A stretch of DNA of 64,000 nt from Brachycybe producta (GCA_036925085.1 JAUPFP010000075.1:372001-436000); one strand, 5' to 3'. Counted from the stretch's first letter, positions 43,433 to 55,214 are shown. Notes: generated from the sequence alone by a model not told the origin. Program-made: numbers and translations.

Positions 43433-43619
43433 ACCCCAAAATGTACAAGTTCAACATTCGAAAGATCTAAATAAGTTAACTCTCCACTTCAAAAAAATAC
43501 TTATTACAGTTAAATATTATTGTGTGCATTTTCAGTTATTTATATAAAATAAGTGTTCAATTTTATCATGCCAGTTATTAATAGATGATTCCCATTATTT
43601 AAAAAATGAAAAGAAATAC

Positions 43620-43737
43620 ACCAACAAGACCCAGTATTCCCAGGCAGTCACCCACCCAAGTACTGACTGGGCCCAATGTTGCTTAACTTTGGTGATCGGA
43701 TGAGAACCAGTGTGTTCAAAATGGTATGGCTGTTGAC
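43620..43737 (-). rRNA. 5S rRNA: 5S-like copy 144
   Basis: B flank. Changes G7A, G18T, A83G, G110C. Confidence 0.73.
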
Positions 43738-43923
43738 ACCCCAAAATGTACAAGTTCAACTTTCGAAAGATCTAAATAAGTTAACTCTCCACTTCAAAAA
43801 ATACTTATTACAGTTAACTATTATTGTGTGCATTTTCAGTTATTTATATAAAATAAGTGTTCAATTTTATCATGCCAGTTATTAATAGATGATTCCCATT
43901 ATTTAAAAAACGAAAAGAAATAC

Positions 43924-44041
43924 ACCAACAACACACAGCATTCCCAGGCAGTCCCCCATCCAAGTACTGACTGGGCCCAATGTTGCTTAACTTTGGTGAT
44001 CGGATGAGAACCAGTGTGTTCAACATGGTATGGCCGTTGAC
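43924..44041 (-). rRNA. 5S rRNA: 5S-like copy 145
   Basis: B flank. Changes T88G, A103G, G107T. Unit b relative. Confidence 0.74.
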
Positions 44042-44227
44042 ACCCCAAAATGTACAAGTTCAACTTTCGAAAGATCTAAATAAGTTAACTCTCCACTTCA
44101 AAAAATACTTATTACAGTATACTATTATTGTGTGCATTTTCAGTTATTTATATAAAATAAGTGTTCAATTTTATCATGCCAGTTATTAATAGATGATTCC
44201 CATTATTTAAAAAATGAAAAGAAATAC

Positions 44228-44346
44228 ACCAACAACACCCAGTATTACCAGGCAGTCACCCATCCAAGTACTGACTGGGCCCCAATGTTGCTTAACTTTG
44301 GTGATCGGATGAGAACCAGTGTGTTCAACATGGTATGGCCGTTGAC
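44228..44346 (-). rRNA. 5S rRNA: 5S-like copy 146
   Basis: B flank. One extra base in the run at 64-69 (119 nt); G99T. Confidence 0.73.
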
Positions 44347-44534
44347 ATCCCAAAATGTACAAGTTCAACTTTCGAAAGATCTAAATAAGTTAACTCTCCA
44401 CTTCAAAAAAATACTTATAACAGTTAACTATTATTGTGTGCATTTTCAGTTATTTATATAAAATAAGTGTTCAATTTTATCATGCCAGTTATTAATATAT
44501 GATTCCCATTATTTAAAAAATAGAAAAAAATTAT

Positions 44535-44652
44535 GCCAACAACAACCAGTATTCCCAGGCAGTCACCCATTCAAGTACTGCCTAGGCCCAATGTTGCTTA
44601 ACTTTGGTGATCAGATGAGAACCAGTGTGTTCAACATGGTATGGCTGTTGAC
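44535..44652 (-). rRNA. 5S rRNA: 5S-like copy 147
   Basis: A flank. Changes G7A, C40T, C69T, T72G, G82A, G108T. Confidence 0.72.
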
Positions 44653-44838
44653 ACCCCAAAATGTACAAGTTCAACTTTCGAAAGATCTAAATAAGTTAAC
44701 TCTCCACTTCAAAAAATACTTATTACAGTTAACTATTATTGTGTGCATTTTCAGTTATTTATATAAAATAAGTGTTCAATTTTATAATGCCAGTTATTAA
44801 TAGATGATTACCATTATTTAAAAAATGAAAAGAAATAC

Positions 44839-44956
44839 ACCAACAACACACAGCATTCCCAGGCAGTCCCCCATCCAAGTACTGACTGGGCCCAGTGTTG
44901 CTTAACTTTGGTGATCGGATGAGAACCAGTGTGTTCAACATGGTATGGCCGTTGAC
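44839..44956 (-). rRNA. 5S rRNA: 5S-like copy 148
   Basis: B flank. Changes T62C, T88G, A103G, G107T. Twin of copy 145. Confidence 0.73.
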
Positions 44957-45142
44957 ACCCCAAAATGTACAAGTTCAACTTTCGAAAGATCTAAATAAGT
45001 TAACTCTCCACTTCAAAAAATACTTATTACAGTATACTATTATTGTGTGCATTTTCAGTTATTTATATAAAATAAGTGTTCAATTTTATCATGCCAGTTA
45101 TTAATAGATGATTCCCATTATTTAAAAAATGAAAAGAAATAC

Positions 45143-45261
45143 ACCAACAACACCCAGTATTACCAGGCAGTCACCCATCCAAGTACTGACTGGGCCCCAA
45201 TGTTGCTTAACTTTGGTGATCGGATGAGAACCAGTGTGTTCAACATGGTATGGCCGTTGAC
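45143..45261 (-). rRNA. 5S rRNA: 5S-like copy 149
   Basis: B flank. One extra base at 64-69 (119 nt); G99T. Twin of copy 146. Confidence 0.73.
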
Positions 45262-45449
45262 ACCCCAAAATGTACAAGTTCAACTTTCGAAAGATCTAAA
45301 TAAGTTAACTCTCCACTTCAAAAAAATACTTATAACAGTTAACTATTATTGTGTGCATTTTCAGTTATTTATATAAAATAAGTGTTCAATTTTATCATGC
45401 CAGTTATTAATATATGATTCCCATTATTTAAAAAATAGAAAAAAATTAT

Positions 45450-45567
45450 GCCAACAACACCCAGTATTCCCAGGCAGTCACCCATTCAAGTACTGCCTAG
45501 GCCCAACGTTGCTTAACTTTGGTGATCAGATGAGAACCAGTGTGTTCAACATGGTATGGCCGTTGAC
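45450..45567 (-). rRNA. 5S rRNA: 5S-like copy 150
   Basis: A flank. Changes C40T, A61G, C69T, T72G, G82A. Confidence 0.73.
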
Positions 45568-45754
45568 ACCCCAAAATGTACAAGTTCAACTTTCGAAAGA
45601 TCTAAATAAGTTAACTCTCCACTTCAAAAAAATACTTATTACAGTTAACTATTATTGTGTGCATTTTCAGTTATTTATATAAAATAAGTGTTCAATTTTA
45701 TCATGCCAGTTATTAATAGATGATTCCCATTATTTAAAAAATGAAAAGAAATAC

Positions 45755-45872
45755 ACCAACAACACCCAGTATTCCCAGGCAGTCACCCATCCAAGTACTG
45801 ACTGGGCCCAATGTTGCTTAACTTTGGTGATCGGATGAGAACCAGTGTGTTCAACGTGGTATGGCCGTTGAC
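45755..45872 (-). rRNA. 5S rRNA: 5S-like copy 151
   Basis: B flank. Change T17C. Confidence 0.77.
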
Positions 45873-46059
45873 ACCCCAAAATGTACAAGTTCAACTTTCG
45901 AAAGATCTAAATAAGTTAACTCTCCACTTCAAAAAATACTTATTACAGTTAACTATTATTGTGTGCGTTTTCAGTTATTTATATAAAATAAGTGGTCAAT
46001 TTTATCATGCCAGTTATTAATATATGATTCCCATTATTTAAAAAATAGAAAAAAATTAT

Positions 46060-46177
46060 ACCAACAACACCCAGTATTCCCAGGCAGTCAACCATCCAAG
46101 TACTGACTGGGCCCAATGTTGCTTAACTTTGGTGATTGGATGAGAACCAGTGTGTTCAAAATGGTATGGCTATTGAC
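46060..46177 (-). rRNA. 5S rRNA: 5S-like copy 152
   Basis: A flank with C118T. Changes C6T, G7A, G18T, G41A, G87T. Confidence 0.73.
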
Positions 46178-46364
46178 ACCCCAAAATGTACAAGTTCAAC
46201 TTTCGAAAGATCTAAATAAGTTAACTCTAAACTTCAAAAAATACTTATTACAGTTAACTATTATTGTGTGCATTTTCAGTTATTTATATAAAATAAGTGT
46301 TCAATTTTATCATGCCAGTTATTAATATATGATTCCCAATATTTAAAAAATAGAAAAAAAATAT

Positions 46365-46482
46365 GCCAACAACAACCAGTATTCCCAGGCAGTCACCCAT
46401 CCAAGTACTGACTGGGTCTAATGTTGCTAAACTTTGGTGATCGGATGAGAACCAGTGTGTTCAACATGGTATGGCCGTTGAC
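46365..46482 (-). rRNA. 5S rRNA: 5S-like copy 153
   Basis: A flank. Changes A54T, G64A, G66A, G108T. Confidence 0.73.
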
Positions 46483-46670
46483 ACCCCAAAATGTACAAGT
46501 TCAACTTTCGAAAGATCTAAATAAGTTAACTCTCCACTTCAAAAAAATACTTATTACAGTTAACTATTATTGTGTGCATTTTCAGTTATTTATATAAAAT
46601 AAGTGTTCAATTTTATCATGCCAGTTATTAATATATGATTCCCATTATTTAAAAAATAGAAAAAAATTAT

Positions 46671-46788
46671 GCCAACAACACCCAGTATTCCCAGGCAGTC
46701 ACCCATTCAAGTACTGCCTAGGCCCAATGTTGCTTAACTTTGGTGATCAGATGAGAACCAGTGTGTTCAACATGGTATGGCCGTTGAC
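46671..46788 (-). rRNA. 5S rRNA: 5S-like copy 154
   Basis: A flank. Changes C40T, C69T, T72G, G82A. Confidence 0.74.
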
Positions 46789-46975
46789 ACCCCAAAATGT
46801 ACAAGTTCAACTTTCGAAAGATCTAAATAAGTTAACTCTCCACTTCAAAAAATACTTATTACAGTTGACTATTATTGTGTGCATTTTCAGTTATTTATAT
46901 AAAATAAGTGTTCAATTTTATCATGCCAGTTATTAATATATGATTCCCATTATTTAAAAAATAGAAAAAAATTAT

Positions 46976-47093
46976 GTCAACAACACACAGTATTCCCAGG
47001 CAGTCACCCATCCAAGTACTGACTGGGCCCAATGTTGCTTAACTTTGGTGATCAGATGAGAACCAGTGTGTTCAACATGGTATGGCCGTTGAC
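46976..47093 (-). rRNA. 5S rRNA: 5S-like copy 155
   Basis: A flank. Changes C40T, G107T, G117A. Confidence 0.75.
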
Positions 47094-47280
47094 ACCCCAA
47101 AATGTACAAGTTCAACTTTCGAAAGATCTAAATAAGTTAACTCTCCACTTCAAAAAAATACTTATTACAGTTAACTATTATTGTGTGCATTTTCAGTTAT
47201 TTATATAAAATAAGTGTTCAATTTTATCATGCCAGTTATTAATAGATGATTCCCATTATTTAAAAAATGAAAAGAAATAC

Positions 47281-47398
47281 ACCAACAACACCCAGTATTC
47301 CCAGGCAGTCACCCACCCAAGTACTGACTGGGCCCAATGTTGCTTAACTTTGGTGATCGGATGAGAACCAGTGTGTTCAACATAGTACGGCCGTTGAC
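47281..47398 (-). rRNA. 5S rRNA: 5S-like copy 156
   Basis: B flank. Changes A11G, C15T, A83G. Confidence 0.74.
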
Positions 47399-47585
47399 AC
47401 CCCAAAATGTACAAGTTCAACATTCGAAAGATCTAAATAAGTTAACTCTCCACTTCAAAAAATACTTATTACAGTTAACTATTATTGTGTGCATTTTCAG
47501 TTATTTATATAAAATAAGTGTTCAATTTTATCATGCCAGTTATTAATATATGATTCCCATTATTTAAAAAATAGAAAAAAATTAT

Positions 47586-47703
47586 GCCAACAACACCCAG
47601 TATTCCCAGGCAGTCACCCATCCAAGTACTGACTGGGCCCAATGTTGCTTAACTTTGGTGATCGGATGAGAACCAGTGTGTTCAACATAGTACGGCCGTT
47701 GAC
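47586..47703 (-). rRNA. 5S rRNA: 5S-like copy 157
   Basis: A flank. Changes A11G, C15T. Confidence 0.75.
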
Positions 47704-47890
47704 ACCCCAAAATGTACAAGTTCAACATTCGAAAGATCTAAATAAGTTAACTCTCCACTTCAAAAAAATACTTATTACAGTTAACTATTATTGTGTGCAT
47801 TTTCAGTTATTTATATAAAATAAGTGTTCAATTTTATCATGCCAGTTATTAATAGATGATTCCCATTATTTAAAAAATGAAAAGAAATAC

Positions 47891-48008
47891 ACCAACAACA
47901 CCCAGTATTCCCAGGCAGTCACCCACCCAAGTACTGACTGGGCCCAATGTTGCTTAACTTTGGTGATCGGATGAGAACCAGTGTGTTCAACATGGTATGG
48001 CTGTTGAC
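47891..48008 (-). rRNA. 5S rRNA: 5S-like copy 158
   Basis: B flank. Changes G7A, A83G. Confidence 0.75.
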
Positions 48009-48194
48009 ACCCCAAAATGTACAAGTTCAACTTTCGAAAGATCTAAATAAGTTAACTCTCCACTTCAAAAAATACTTATTACAGTTAACTATTATTGTGT
48101 GCATTTTCAGTTATTTATATAAAATAAGTGTTCAATTTTATCATGCCAGTTATTAATAGATGATTCCCATTATTTAAAAAATGAAAAGAAATAC

Positions 48195-48312
48195 ACCAAC
48201 AACACCCAGTATTCCCAGGCAGTCACCCATCCAAGTACTGACTGGGCCCAATGTTGCTTAACTTTGGTGATCGGATGAGAACCAGTGTGTTCAACGTGGT
48301 ATGGCCGTTGAC
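48195..48312 (-). rRNA. 5S rRNA: 5S-like copy 159
   Basis: B flank. Change T17C. Twin of copy 151 at 2440 bp. Confidence 0.77.
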
Positions 48313-48499
48313 ACCCCAAAATGTACAAGTTCAACTTTCGAAAGATCTAAATAAGTTAACTCTCCAATTCAAAAAATACTTATTACAGTTAACTATTATT
48401 GTGTGCATTTTCAGTTATTTATATAAAATAAGTGGTCAATTTTATCATGCCAGTTATTAATATATGATTCCCATTATTTAAAAAATAGAAAAAAATTAT

Positions 48500-48617
48500 G
48501 CCAACAACACCCAGTATTCCCAGGCAGTCAACCATCCAAGTACTGACTGGGCCCAATGTTGCTTAACTTTGGTGATTGGATGAGAACCAGTGTGTTCAAA
48601 ATGGTATGGCTATTGAC
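48500..48617 (-). rRNA. 5S rRNA: 5S-like copy 160
   Basis: A flank. Changes C6T, G7A, G18T, G41A, G87T. Confidence 0.73.
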
Positions 48618-48804
48618 ACCCCAAAATGTACAAGTTCAACTTTCGAAAGATCTAAATAAGTTAACTCTCCACTTCAAAAAATACTTATAACAGTTAACTA
48701 TTATTGTGTGCATTTTCAGTTATTTATATAAAATAAGTGTTCAATTTTATCATGCCAGTTATTAATATATGATTCCCATTATTTAAAAAATAGAAAAAAA
48801 TTAC

Positions 48805-48922
48805 GCCAACAACACCCAGTATTCCCAGGCAGTCACCCATCCAAGTACTGACTGGGTCTAATGTTGCTTAACTTTGGTGATCGGATGAGAACCAGTGTGT
48901 TCAACATGGTATGGCCGTTGAC
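48805..48922 (-). rRNA. 5S rRNA: 5S-like copy 161
   Basis: A flank. Changes G64A, G66A. Confidence 0.75.
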
Positions 48923-49110
48923 ACCCCAAAATGTACAAGTTCAACTTTCGAAAGATCTAAATAAGTTAACTCTCCACTTCAAAAAAATACTTATTACAGT
49001 TAACTATTATTGTGTGCATTTTCAGTTATTTATATAAAATAAGTGTTCAATTTTATCATGCCAGTTATTAATATATGATTCCCATTATTTAAAAAATAGA
49101 AAAAAATTAT

Positions 49111-49228
49111 GCCAACAACACCCAGTATTCCCAGGCAGTCACCCATTCAAGTACTGCCTAGGCCCAATGTTGCTTAACTTTGGTGATCAGATGAGAACCA
49201 GTGTGTTCAACATGGTATGGCCGTTGAC
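49111..49228 (-). rRNA. 5S rRNA: 5S-like copy 162
   Basis: A flank. Changes C40T, C69T, T72G, G82A. Confidence 0.74.
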
Positions 49229-49416
49229 ACCCCAAAATGTACAAGTTCAACTTTCGAAAGATCTAAATAAGTTAACTCTCCACTTCAAAAAAATACTTAT
49301 TACAGTTAACTATTATTGTGTGCATTTTCAGTTATTTATATAAAATAAGTGTTCAATTTTATCATGCCAGTTATTAATAGATGATTCCCATTATTTAAAA
49401 AATAAAAAAAAATTAT

Positions 49417-49534
49417 ACCAACAACACCCAGTATTCCCAGGCAGTCACCCATTCAAGTACTGCCTAGGCCCAATGTTGCTTAACTTTGGTGATCAGATGA
49501 GAACCAGTGTGTTCAACATGGTATGGCCGTTGAC
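49417..49534 (-). rRNA. 5S rRNA: 5S-like copy 163
   Basis: A flank with longer T run and C118T. Changes C40T, C69T, T72G, G82A; an adjacent duplicate of copy 162. Confidence 0.74.
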
Positions 49535-49721
49535 ACCCCAAAATGTACAAGTTCAACTTTCGAAAGATCTAAATAAGTTAACTCTCCACTTCAAAAAAAT
49601 ACTTATTACAGTTAACTATTATTGTGTGCATTTTCAGTTATTTATATAAAATAAGTGTTCAATTTTATCATGCCAGTTATTAATAGATGATTCCCATTAT
49701 TTAAAAAATGAAAAGAAATAC

Positions 49722-49839
49722 ACCAACAACACCCAGTATTCCCAGGCAGTCACCCATCCAAGTACTGACTGGGCCCAATGTTGCTTAACTTTGGTGATCG
49801 GATGAGAACCAGTGTGTTCAACGTGGTATCGCCGTTGAC
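49722..49839 (-). rRNA. 5S rRNA: 5S-like copy 164
   Basis: B flank. Changes C10G, T17C. Confidence 0.75.
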
Positions 49840-50026
49840 GCCCCAAAATGTACAAGTTCAACTTTCGAAAGATCTAAATAAGTTAACTCTCCACTTCAAA
49901 AAATACTTATTACAGTTAACTATTATTGTGTGCATTTTCAGTTATTTATATAAAATAAGTGGTCAATTTTATCATGCCAGTTATTAATATATGATTCCCA
50001 TTATTTAAAAAATAGAAAAAAATTAT

Positions 50027-50144
50027 GCCAACAACACCCAGTATTCCCAGGCAGTCAACCATCCAAGTACTGACTGTGCCCAATGTTGCTTAACTTTGGT
50101 GATTGGATGAGAACCAGTGTGTTCAAAACGGTATGGCTATTGAC
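50027..50144 (-). rRNA. 5S rRNA: 5S-like copy 165
   Basis: A flank. Changes C6T, G7A, A16G, G18T, G41A, C68A, G87T. Confidence 0.71.
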
Positions 50145-50331
50145 ACCCCAAAATGTACAAGTTCAACTTTCGAAAGATCTAAATAAGTTAGCTCTCCACT
50201 TCAAAAAATACTTATTACAGTTAACTATTATTGTGTGCATTTTCAGTTATTTATATAAAATAAGTGTTCAATTTTATCATGCCAGTTATTAATATATGAT
50301 TCCCATTATTTAAAAAATAGAAAAAAATTAT

Positions 50332-50449
50332 GCCAACAACACCCAGTATTCCCAGGCAGTCACCCATCCAAGTACTGACTGGGTCCAATGTTGCTTAACT
50401 TTGGTGATCGGATGAGAACCAGTGTGTTCAACATGGTATGGCCGTTGAC
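50332..50449 (-). rRNA. 5S rRNA: 5S-like copy 166
   Basis: A flank. Change G66A. Confidence 0.77.
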
Positions 50450-50637
50450 ACCCCAAAATGTACAAGTTCAACTTTCGAAAGATCTAAATAAGTTAACTCT
50501 CCACTTCAAAAAATACTTATTACAGTTAACTATTATTATGTGCATTTTCAGTTATTTATATAAAATAAGTGTTCAATTTTATCATACCAGTTATTAATAT
50601 ATGATTCCCATTATTTAAAAAATAGAAAAAAAATTAT

Positions 50638-50755
50638 GCCAACAACACCCAGTATTCCCAGGCAGTCACCCATCCCAGTACTGACTGCACCCAATGTTGC
50701 TTCACTTTGGTGATCGGATGAGAACCAGTGTGTTCAACATGGTATAGCCGTTGAC
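50638..50755 (-). rRNA. 5S rRNA: 5S-like copy 167
   Basis: A flank, normal spacer length. Changes C10T, T53G, C67T, C68G, T80G. Relative of copies 8, 15 and 21. Confidence 0.73.
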
Positions 50756-50942
50756 ACCCCAAAATGTACAAGTTCAACTTTCAAAAGATCTAAATAAGTT
50801 AACTCTCCACTTCAAAAAATACTTATTACAGTTAACTATTATTGTGTGCATTTTCAGTTATTTATATAAAATAAGTGTTCAATTTTATCATGCCAGTTAT
50901 TAATAGATGATTCCCATTATTTAAAAAATAGAAAAAAATTAT

Positions 50943-51060
50943 GCCAACAACACCCAGTATTCCCAGGCAGTCACCCATCCAAGTACTGACTGGGCCCAAT
51001 GTTGCTTAACTTTGGTGATCGGATGAGAACCAGTGTGTTCAACATGGTATGGCCGTTGAC
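50943..51060 (-). rRNA. 5S rRNA: 5S-like copy 168, consensus sequence
   Basis: A flank with the TAGATGA mark of B. No change in 118 nt. Confidence 0.79.
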
Positions 51061-51247
51061 ACCCCAAAATGTACAAGTTCAACTTTCGAAAGATCTAAAT
51101 AAGTTAACTCTCCACTTCAAAAAATACTTATTACAGTTGACTATTATTGTGTGCATTTTCAGTTATTTATATAAAATAAGTGTTCAATTTTATCATGCCA
51201 GTTATTAATATATGATTCCCATTATTTAAAAAATAGAAAAAAATTAT

Positions 51248-51365
51248 GTCAACAACACACAGTATTCCCAGGCAGTCACCCATCCAAGTACTGACTGGGC
51301 CCAATGTTGCTTAACTTTGGTGATCAGATGAGAACCAGTGTGTTCAACATGGTATGGCCGTTGAC
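51248..51365 (-). rRNA. 5S rRNA: 5S-like copy 169
   Basis: A flank. Changes C40T, G107T, G117A. Twin of copy 155. Confidence 0.75.
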
Positions 51366-51552
51366 ACCCCAAAATGTACAAGTTCAACTTTCGAAAGATC
51401 TAAATAAGTTAACTCTCCACTTCAAAAAAATACTTATTACAGTTAACTATTATAGTGTGCATTTTCAGTTATTTATATAAAATAAGTGTTCAATTTTATC
51501 ATGCCAGTTATTAATAGATGATTCCCATTATTTAAAAAATGAAAAGAAATAC

Positions 51553-51670
51553 ACCAACAACACCCAGTATTCCCAGGCAGTCACCCATCTAAGTACTGAC
51601 TGGGCCCAATGTTGCTTAACTTTATTGATCGGATGAGAACCAGTGTGTTCAACATGGTATGGCCGTTGAC
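51553..51670 (-). rRNA. 5S rRNA: 5S-like copy 170
   Basis: B flank. Changes C46A, C47T, G81A. Confidence 0.74.
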
Positions 51671-51857
51671 ACCCCAAAATGTACAAGTTCAACTTTCGAA
51701 AAATCTAAATAAGTTAACTCTCCACTTCAAAAAAATACTTATTACAGTTAACTATTATTGTGTGCATTTTCAGTTATTTATATAAAATAAGTGTTCAATT
51801 TTATCATGCCAGTTATTAATAGATGATTCCCATTATTTAAAAAATGAAAAGAAATAC

Positions 51858-51975
51858 ACCAACAACACCCAGTAATTCCAGGCAGTCAACCAGCCAAGAA
51901 CTGACTGGGCCCAATGTTGCTTAACTTTGGTGACCGGATGAGAACCAGTGTGTTCAACGTGGTATGGCCGTTGAC
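51858..51975 (-). rRNA. 5S rRNA: 5S-like copy 171
   Basis: B flank. Changes T17C, A42G, A77T, A83C, G87T, G99A, A101T. Confidence 0.72.
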
Positions 51976-52163
51976 ACCCCAAAAAGTACAAGTACAGCTT
52001 TCGAAAGATCTAAATAAGTTAACTCTCCACTTCAAAAAATACTTATTACAGTTAACTATTATTGTTTGCATTTTCAGTTATTTATATAAAATAAGTGTTC
52101 AATTTTATCATGCCAGTTATTAATATATGATTCCCATTATTTAAAAAATAGAAAAAAAATTAT

Positions 52164-52281
52164 GCCAACAACACCCAGTATTCTCAGGCAGTCAACCATC
52201 CAAGTACTGACTGGGCCCAATGTTGCTTAACTTTTGTGATCGGATGAGAACTAGTGTGTTCAAAATGGTATGGCTATTGAC
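52164..52281 (-). rRNA. 5S rRNA: 5S-like copy 172
   Basis: A flank. Changes C6T, G7A, G18T, G30A, C47A, G87T, G98A. Confidence 0.71.
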
Positions 52282-52468
52282 ACCCCAAAATGTACAAGTT
52301 CAACTTTCGAAAGATCTAAATAAGTTAACTCTCCACTTCAAAAAATACTTATTACAGTTAACTATTATTGTGTGCATTTTCAGTTATTTATATAAAATAA
52401 GTGTTCAATTTTATCATGCCAGTTATTAATATATGATTCCCATTATTTAAAAAATAGAAAAAATTTTT

Positions 52469-52586
52469 GCCAACAACACCCAGTATTCCCAGGCAGTCAC
52501 CCATCCAAGTACTGACTGGGCCCAATGTTGCTTAACTTTGGTGATCGGATGAGAACCAGTGTGTTCAACATGGTATGGCTGTTGAC
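52469..52586 (-). rRNA. 5S rRNA: 5S-like copy 173
   Basis: A flank with TTTTTGCC edge. Change G7A. Confidence 0.77.
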
Positions 52587-52773
52587 ACCCCAAAATGTAC
52601 AAGTTCAACTTTCGAAAAATCTAAATAAGTTAACTCTCCACTTCAAAAAAATACTTATTACAGTTAACTATTATTGTGTGCATTTTCAGTTATTTATATA
52701 AAATAAGTGTTCAATTTTATCATGCCAGTTATTAATAGATGATTCCCATTATTTAAAAAATGAAAAGAAATAC

Positions 52774-52891
52774 ACCAACAACACCCAGTAATTCCAGGCA
52801 GTCAACCAGCCAAGAACTGACTGGGCCCAATGTTGCTTAACTTTGGTGATCGGATGAGAACCAGTGTGTTCAACGTGGTATGGCCGTTGAC
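52774..52891 (-). rRNA. 5S rRNA: 5S-like copy 174
   Basis: B flank. Changes T17C, A77T, A83C, G87T, G99A, A101T. Confidence 0.72.
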
Positions 52892-53078
52892 ACCCCAAAA
52901 AGTACAAGTACAGCTTTCGAAAGATCTAAATAAGTTAACTCTCCACTTCAAAAAATACTTATTACAGTTAACTATTATTGTTTGCATTTTCAGTTATTTA
53001 TATAAAATAAGTGTTCAATTTTATCATGCCAGTTATTAATATATGATTCCCATTATTTAAAAAATAGAAAAAAATTAT

Positions 53079-53196
53079 GCCAACAACACCCAGTATTCTC
53101 AGGCAGTCAACCATCCAAGTACTGACTGGGCCCAATGTTGCTTAACTTTGGTGATCGGATGAGAACTAGTGTGTTCAAAATGGTATGGCTATTGAC
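53079..53196 (-). rRNA. 5S rRNA: 5S-like copy 175
   Basis: A flank. Changes C6T, G7A, G18T, G30A, G87T, G98A. Confidence 0.72.
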
Positions 53197-53383
53197 ACCC
53201 CAAAATGTACAAGTTCAAGATTCGAAAGATCTAAATAAGTTAACTCTCCACTTCAAAAAATACTTATTACAGTTAACTATTATTGCGTGCATTTTCAGTT
53301 ATTTATATAAAATAAGTGTTCAATTTTATCATGCCAGTTATTAATATATGATTCCCATTATTTAAAAAATAGAAAAAAATTTT

Positions 53384-53501
53384 GCCAACAACACCCAGTA
53401 TTCCCAGGCAGTCACCCATCCAAGTACTGACTGGGCCCAATGTTGCTTAACTTTGGTGATCGGATGAGAACCAGTGTGTTCAACATGGTATGGCCGTTGA
53501 C
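53384..53501 (-). rRNA. 5S rRNA: 5S-like copy 176, consensus sequence
   Basis: A flank with ATTTTGCC edge. No change in 118 nt. Confidence 0.8.
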
Positions 53502-53688
53502 ACCCCAAAATGTACAAGTTCAACTTTCGAAAGATCTAAATAAGTTAACTCTCCACTTCAAAAAATACTTACTACAGTTAACTATTATTGTGTGCATTTT
53601 CAGTTATTTATATAAAATAAGTGTTCAATTTTATCATGCCAGTTATTAATATATGATTCCCATTATTTAAAAAATAGAAAAAAATTTT

Positions 53689-53806
53689 GCCAACAACACC
53701 CAGTATTCCCAGGCAGTCACCCATCCAAGTACTGACTGGGCCCAATGTTGCTTAACTTTGGTGATCAGATGAGAACCAGTGTGTTCAACATGGCATGGCC
53801 GTTGAC
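53689..53806 (-). rRNA. 5S rRNA: 5S-like copy 177
   Basis: A flank. Changes A13G, C40T. Confidence 0.76.
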
Positions 53807-53993
53807 ACCCCAAAATGTACAAGTTCAACTTTCGAAAGATCTAAATAAGTTAACTCTCCACTTCAAAAAAATACTTATTACAGTTAACTATTATAGTGTG
53901 CATTTTCAGTTATTTATATAAAATAAGTGTTCAATTTTATCATGCCAGTTATTAATAGATGATTCCCATTATTTAAAAAATGAAAAGAAATAC

Positions 53994-54111
53994 ACCAACA
54001 ACACCCAGTATTCCCAGGCAGTCACCCATCCAAGTACTGACTGGGCCCAATGTTGCTTAACTTTGGTGATCGGATGAGAACCAGTGTGTTCAACATGGTA
54101 TGGCCGTTGAC
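53994..54111 (-). rRNA. 5S rRNA: 5S-like copy 178
   Basis: B flank. No other change. Confidence 0.78.
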
Positions 54112-54298
54112 ACCCCAAAATGTACAAGTTCAACTTTCGAAAAATCTAAATAAGTTAACTCTCCACTTCAAAAAAATACTTATTACAGTTAACTATTATT
54201 GTGTGCATTTTCAGTTATTTATATAAAATAAGTGTTCAATTTTATCATGCCAGTTATTAATAGATGATTCCCATTATTTAAAAAATGAAAAGAAATAC

Positions 54299-54416
54299 AC
54301 CAACAACACCCAGTAATTCCAGGCAGTCAACCAGCCAAGAACTGACTGGGCCCAATGTTGCTTAACTTTGGTGATCGGATGAGAACCAGTGTGTTCAACG
54401 TGGTATGGCCGTTGAC
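54299..54416 (-). rRNA. 5S rRNA: 5S-like copy 179
   Basis: B flank. Changes T17C, A77T, A83C, G87T, G99A, A101T. Confidence 0.72.
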
Positions 54417-54603
54417 ACCCCAAAAAGTACAAGTACAGTTTTCGAAAGATCTAAATAAGTTAACTCTCCACTTCAAAAAAATACTTATTACAGTTAACTA
54501 TTATTGTGTGCATTTTCAGTTATTTATATAAAGTAAGTGTTCAATTTTATCATGCCAGTTATTAATAGATGATTCCCATTATTTAAAAAATGAAAAGAAA
54601 TAC

Positions 54604-54721
54604 ACCAACAACACCCAGTAATTCCAGGCAGTCAACCAGCCAAGAACTGACTGGGCGCAATGTTGCTTAACTTTGGTGATCGGATGAGAACCAGTGTGTT
54701 CAACGTGGTATGGCCGTTGAC
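54604..54721 (-). rRNA. 5S rRNA: 5S-like copy 180
   Basis: B flank. As copy 179 plus G65C. Direct neighbour of its near twin. Confidence 0.72.
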
Positions 54722-54909
54722 ACCCCAAAAAGTACAAGTACAGCTTTCGAAAGATCTAAATAAGTTAACTCTCCACTTCAAAAAATACTTATTACAGTTA
54801 ACTATTATTGTTTGCATTTTCAGTTATTTATATAAAATAAGTGTTCAATTTTATCATGCCAGTTATTAATATATGATTCCCATTATTTAAAAAAATAGAA
54901 AAAAATTTT

Positions 54910-55027
54910 GCCAACAACACCCAGTATTCCCAGGCAGTCACCCATCCAAGTACTGACTGGGCCCAATGTTGCTTAACTTTGGTGATCGGATGAGAACCAG
55001 TGTGTTCAACATGGTATGGCCGTTGAC
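54910..55027 (-). rRNA. 5S rRNA: 5S-like copy 181, consensus sequence
   Basis: A flank with ATTTTGCC edge. No change in 118 nt. Confidence 0.8.
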
Positions 55028-55214
55028 ACCCCAAAATGTACAAGTTCAACTTTCGAAAGATCTAAATAAGTTAACTCTCCACTTCAAAAAATACTTACTA
55101 CAGTTAACTATTATTGTGTGCATTTTCAGTTATTTATATAAAATAAGTGTTCAATTTTATCATGCCAGTTATTAATATATGATTCCCATTATTTAAAAAA
55201 TAGAAAAAATTTTT

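Larger units (their letters stand above)
41793..43600 (-). repeat. Short mixed segment (copies 138-143) with one shortened spacer
   Basis: Copies 138 and 141 are near twins (C94G, T32A, C15A, T2A) three units apart. The spacer between copies 140 and 141 lacks six bases around 42664, where AGTTATATGATT stands for AGTTATTAATATATGATT, making a unit of about 300 bp, the shortest seen. Copy 140 is unusual, with A59T and A61T in helix II. Confidence 0.75.
43620..45750 (-). repeat. Three-unit higher-order repeat, period 915 bp
   Basis: Copies 145-147 and 148-150 form two rounds: G107T, A103G, T88G; then a unit with one extra base at 67-69 and G99T; then G82A, C69T, T72G, C40T. Each pair lies 915 bp apart. 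Shared spacer marks include CAGTATAC and CTTATAACAG. Confidence 0.82.
45755..51850 (-). repeat. Mosaic of an eight-unit and five-unit pattern (copies 151-170)
   Basis: The series T17C unit, then G18T/G41A/G87T unit, then G64A/G66A or G66A unit, then G82A/C69T/T72G unit appears at 45755, 48195 and 49722, at spacings of 2440 and 1527 bp. Units with C15T and A11G occur side by side (156, 157). Copies 167-170 resemble parts of the six-unit and seven-unit blocks. Confidence 0.7.
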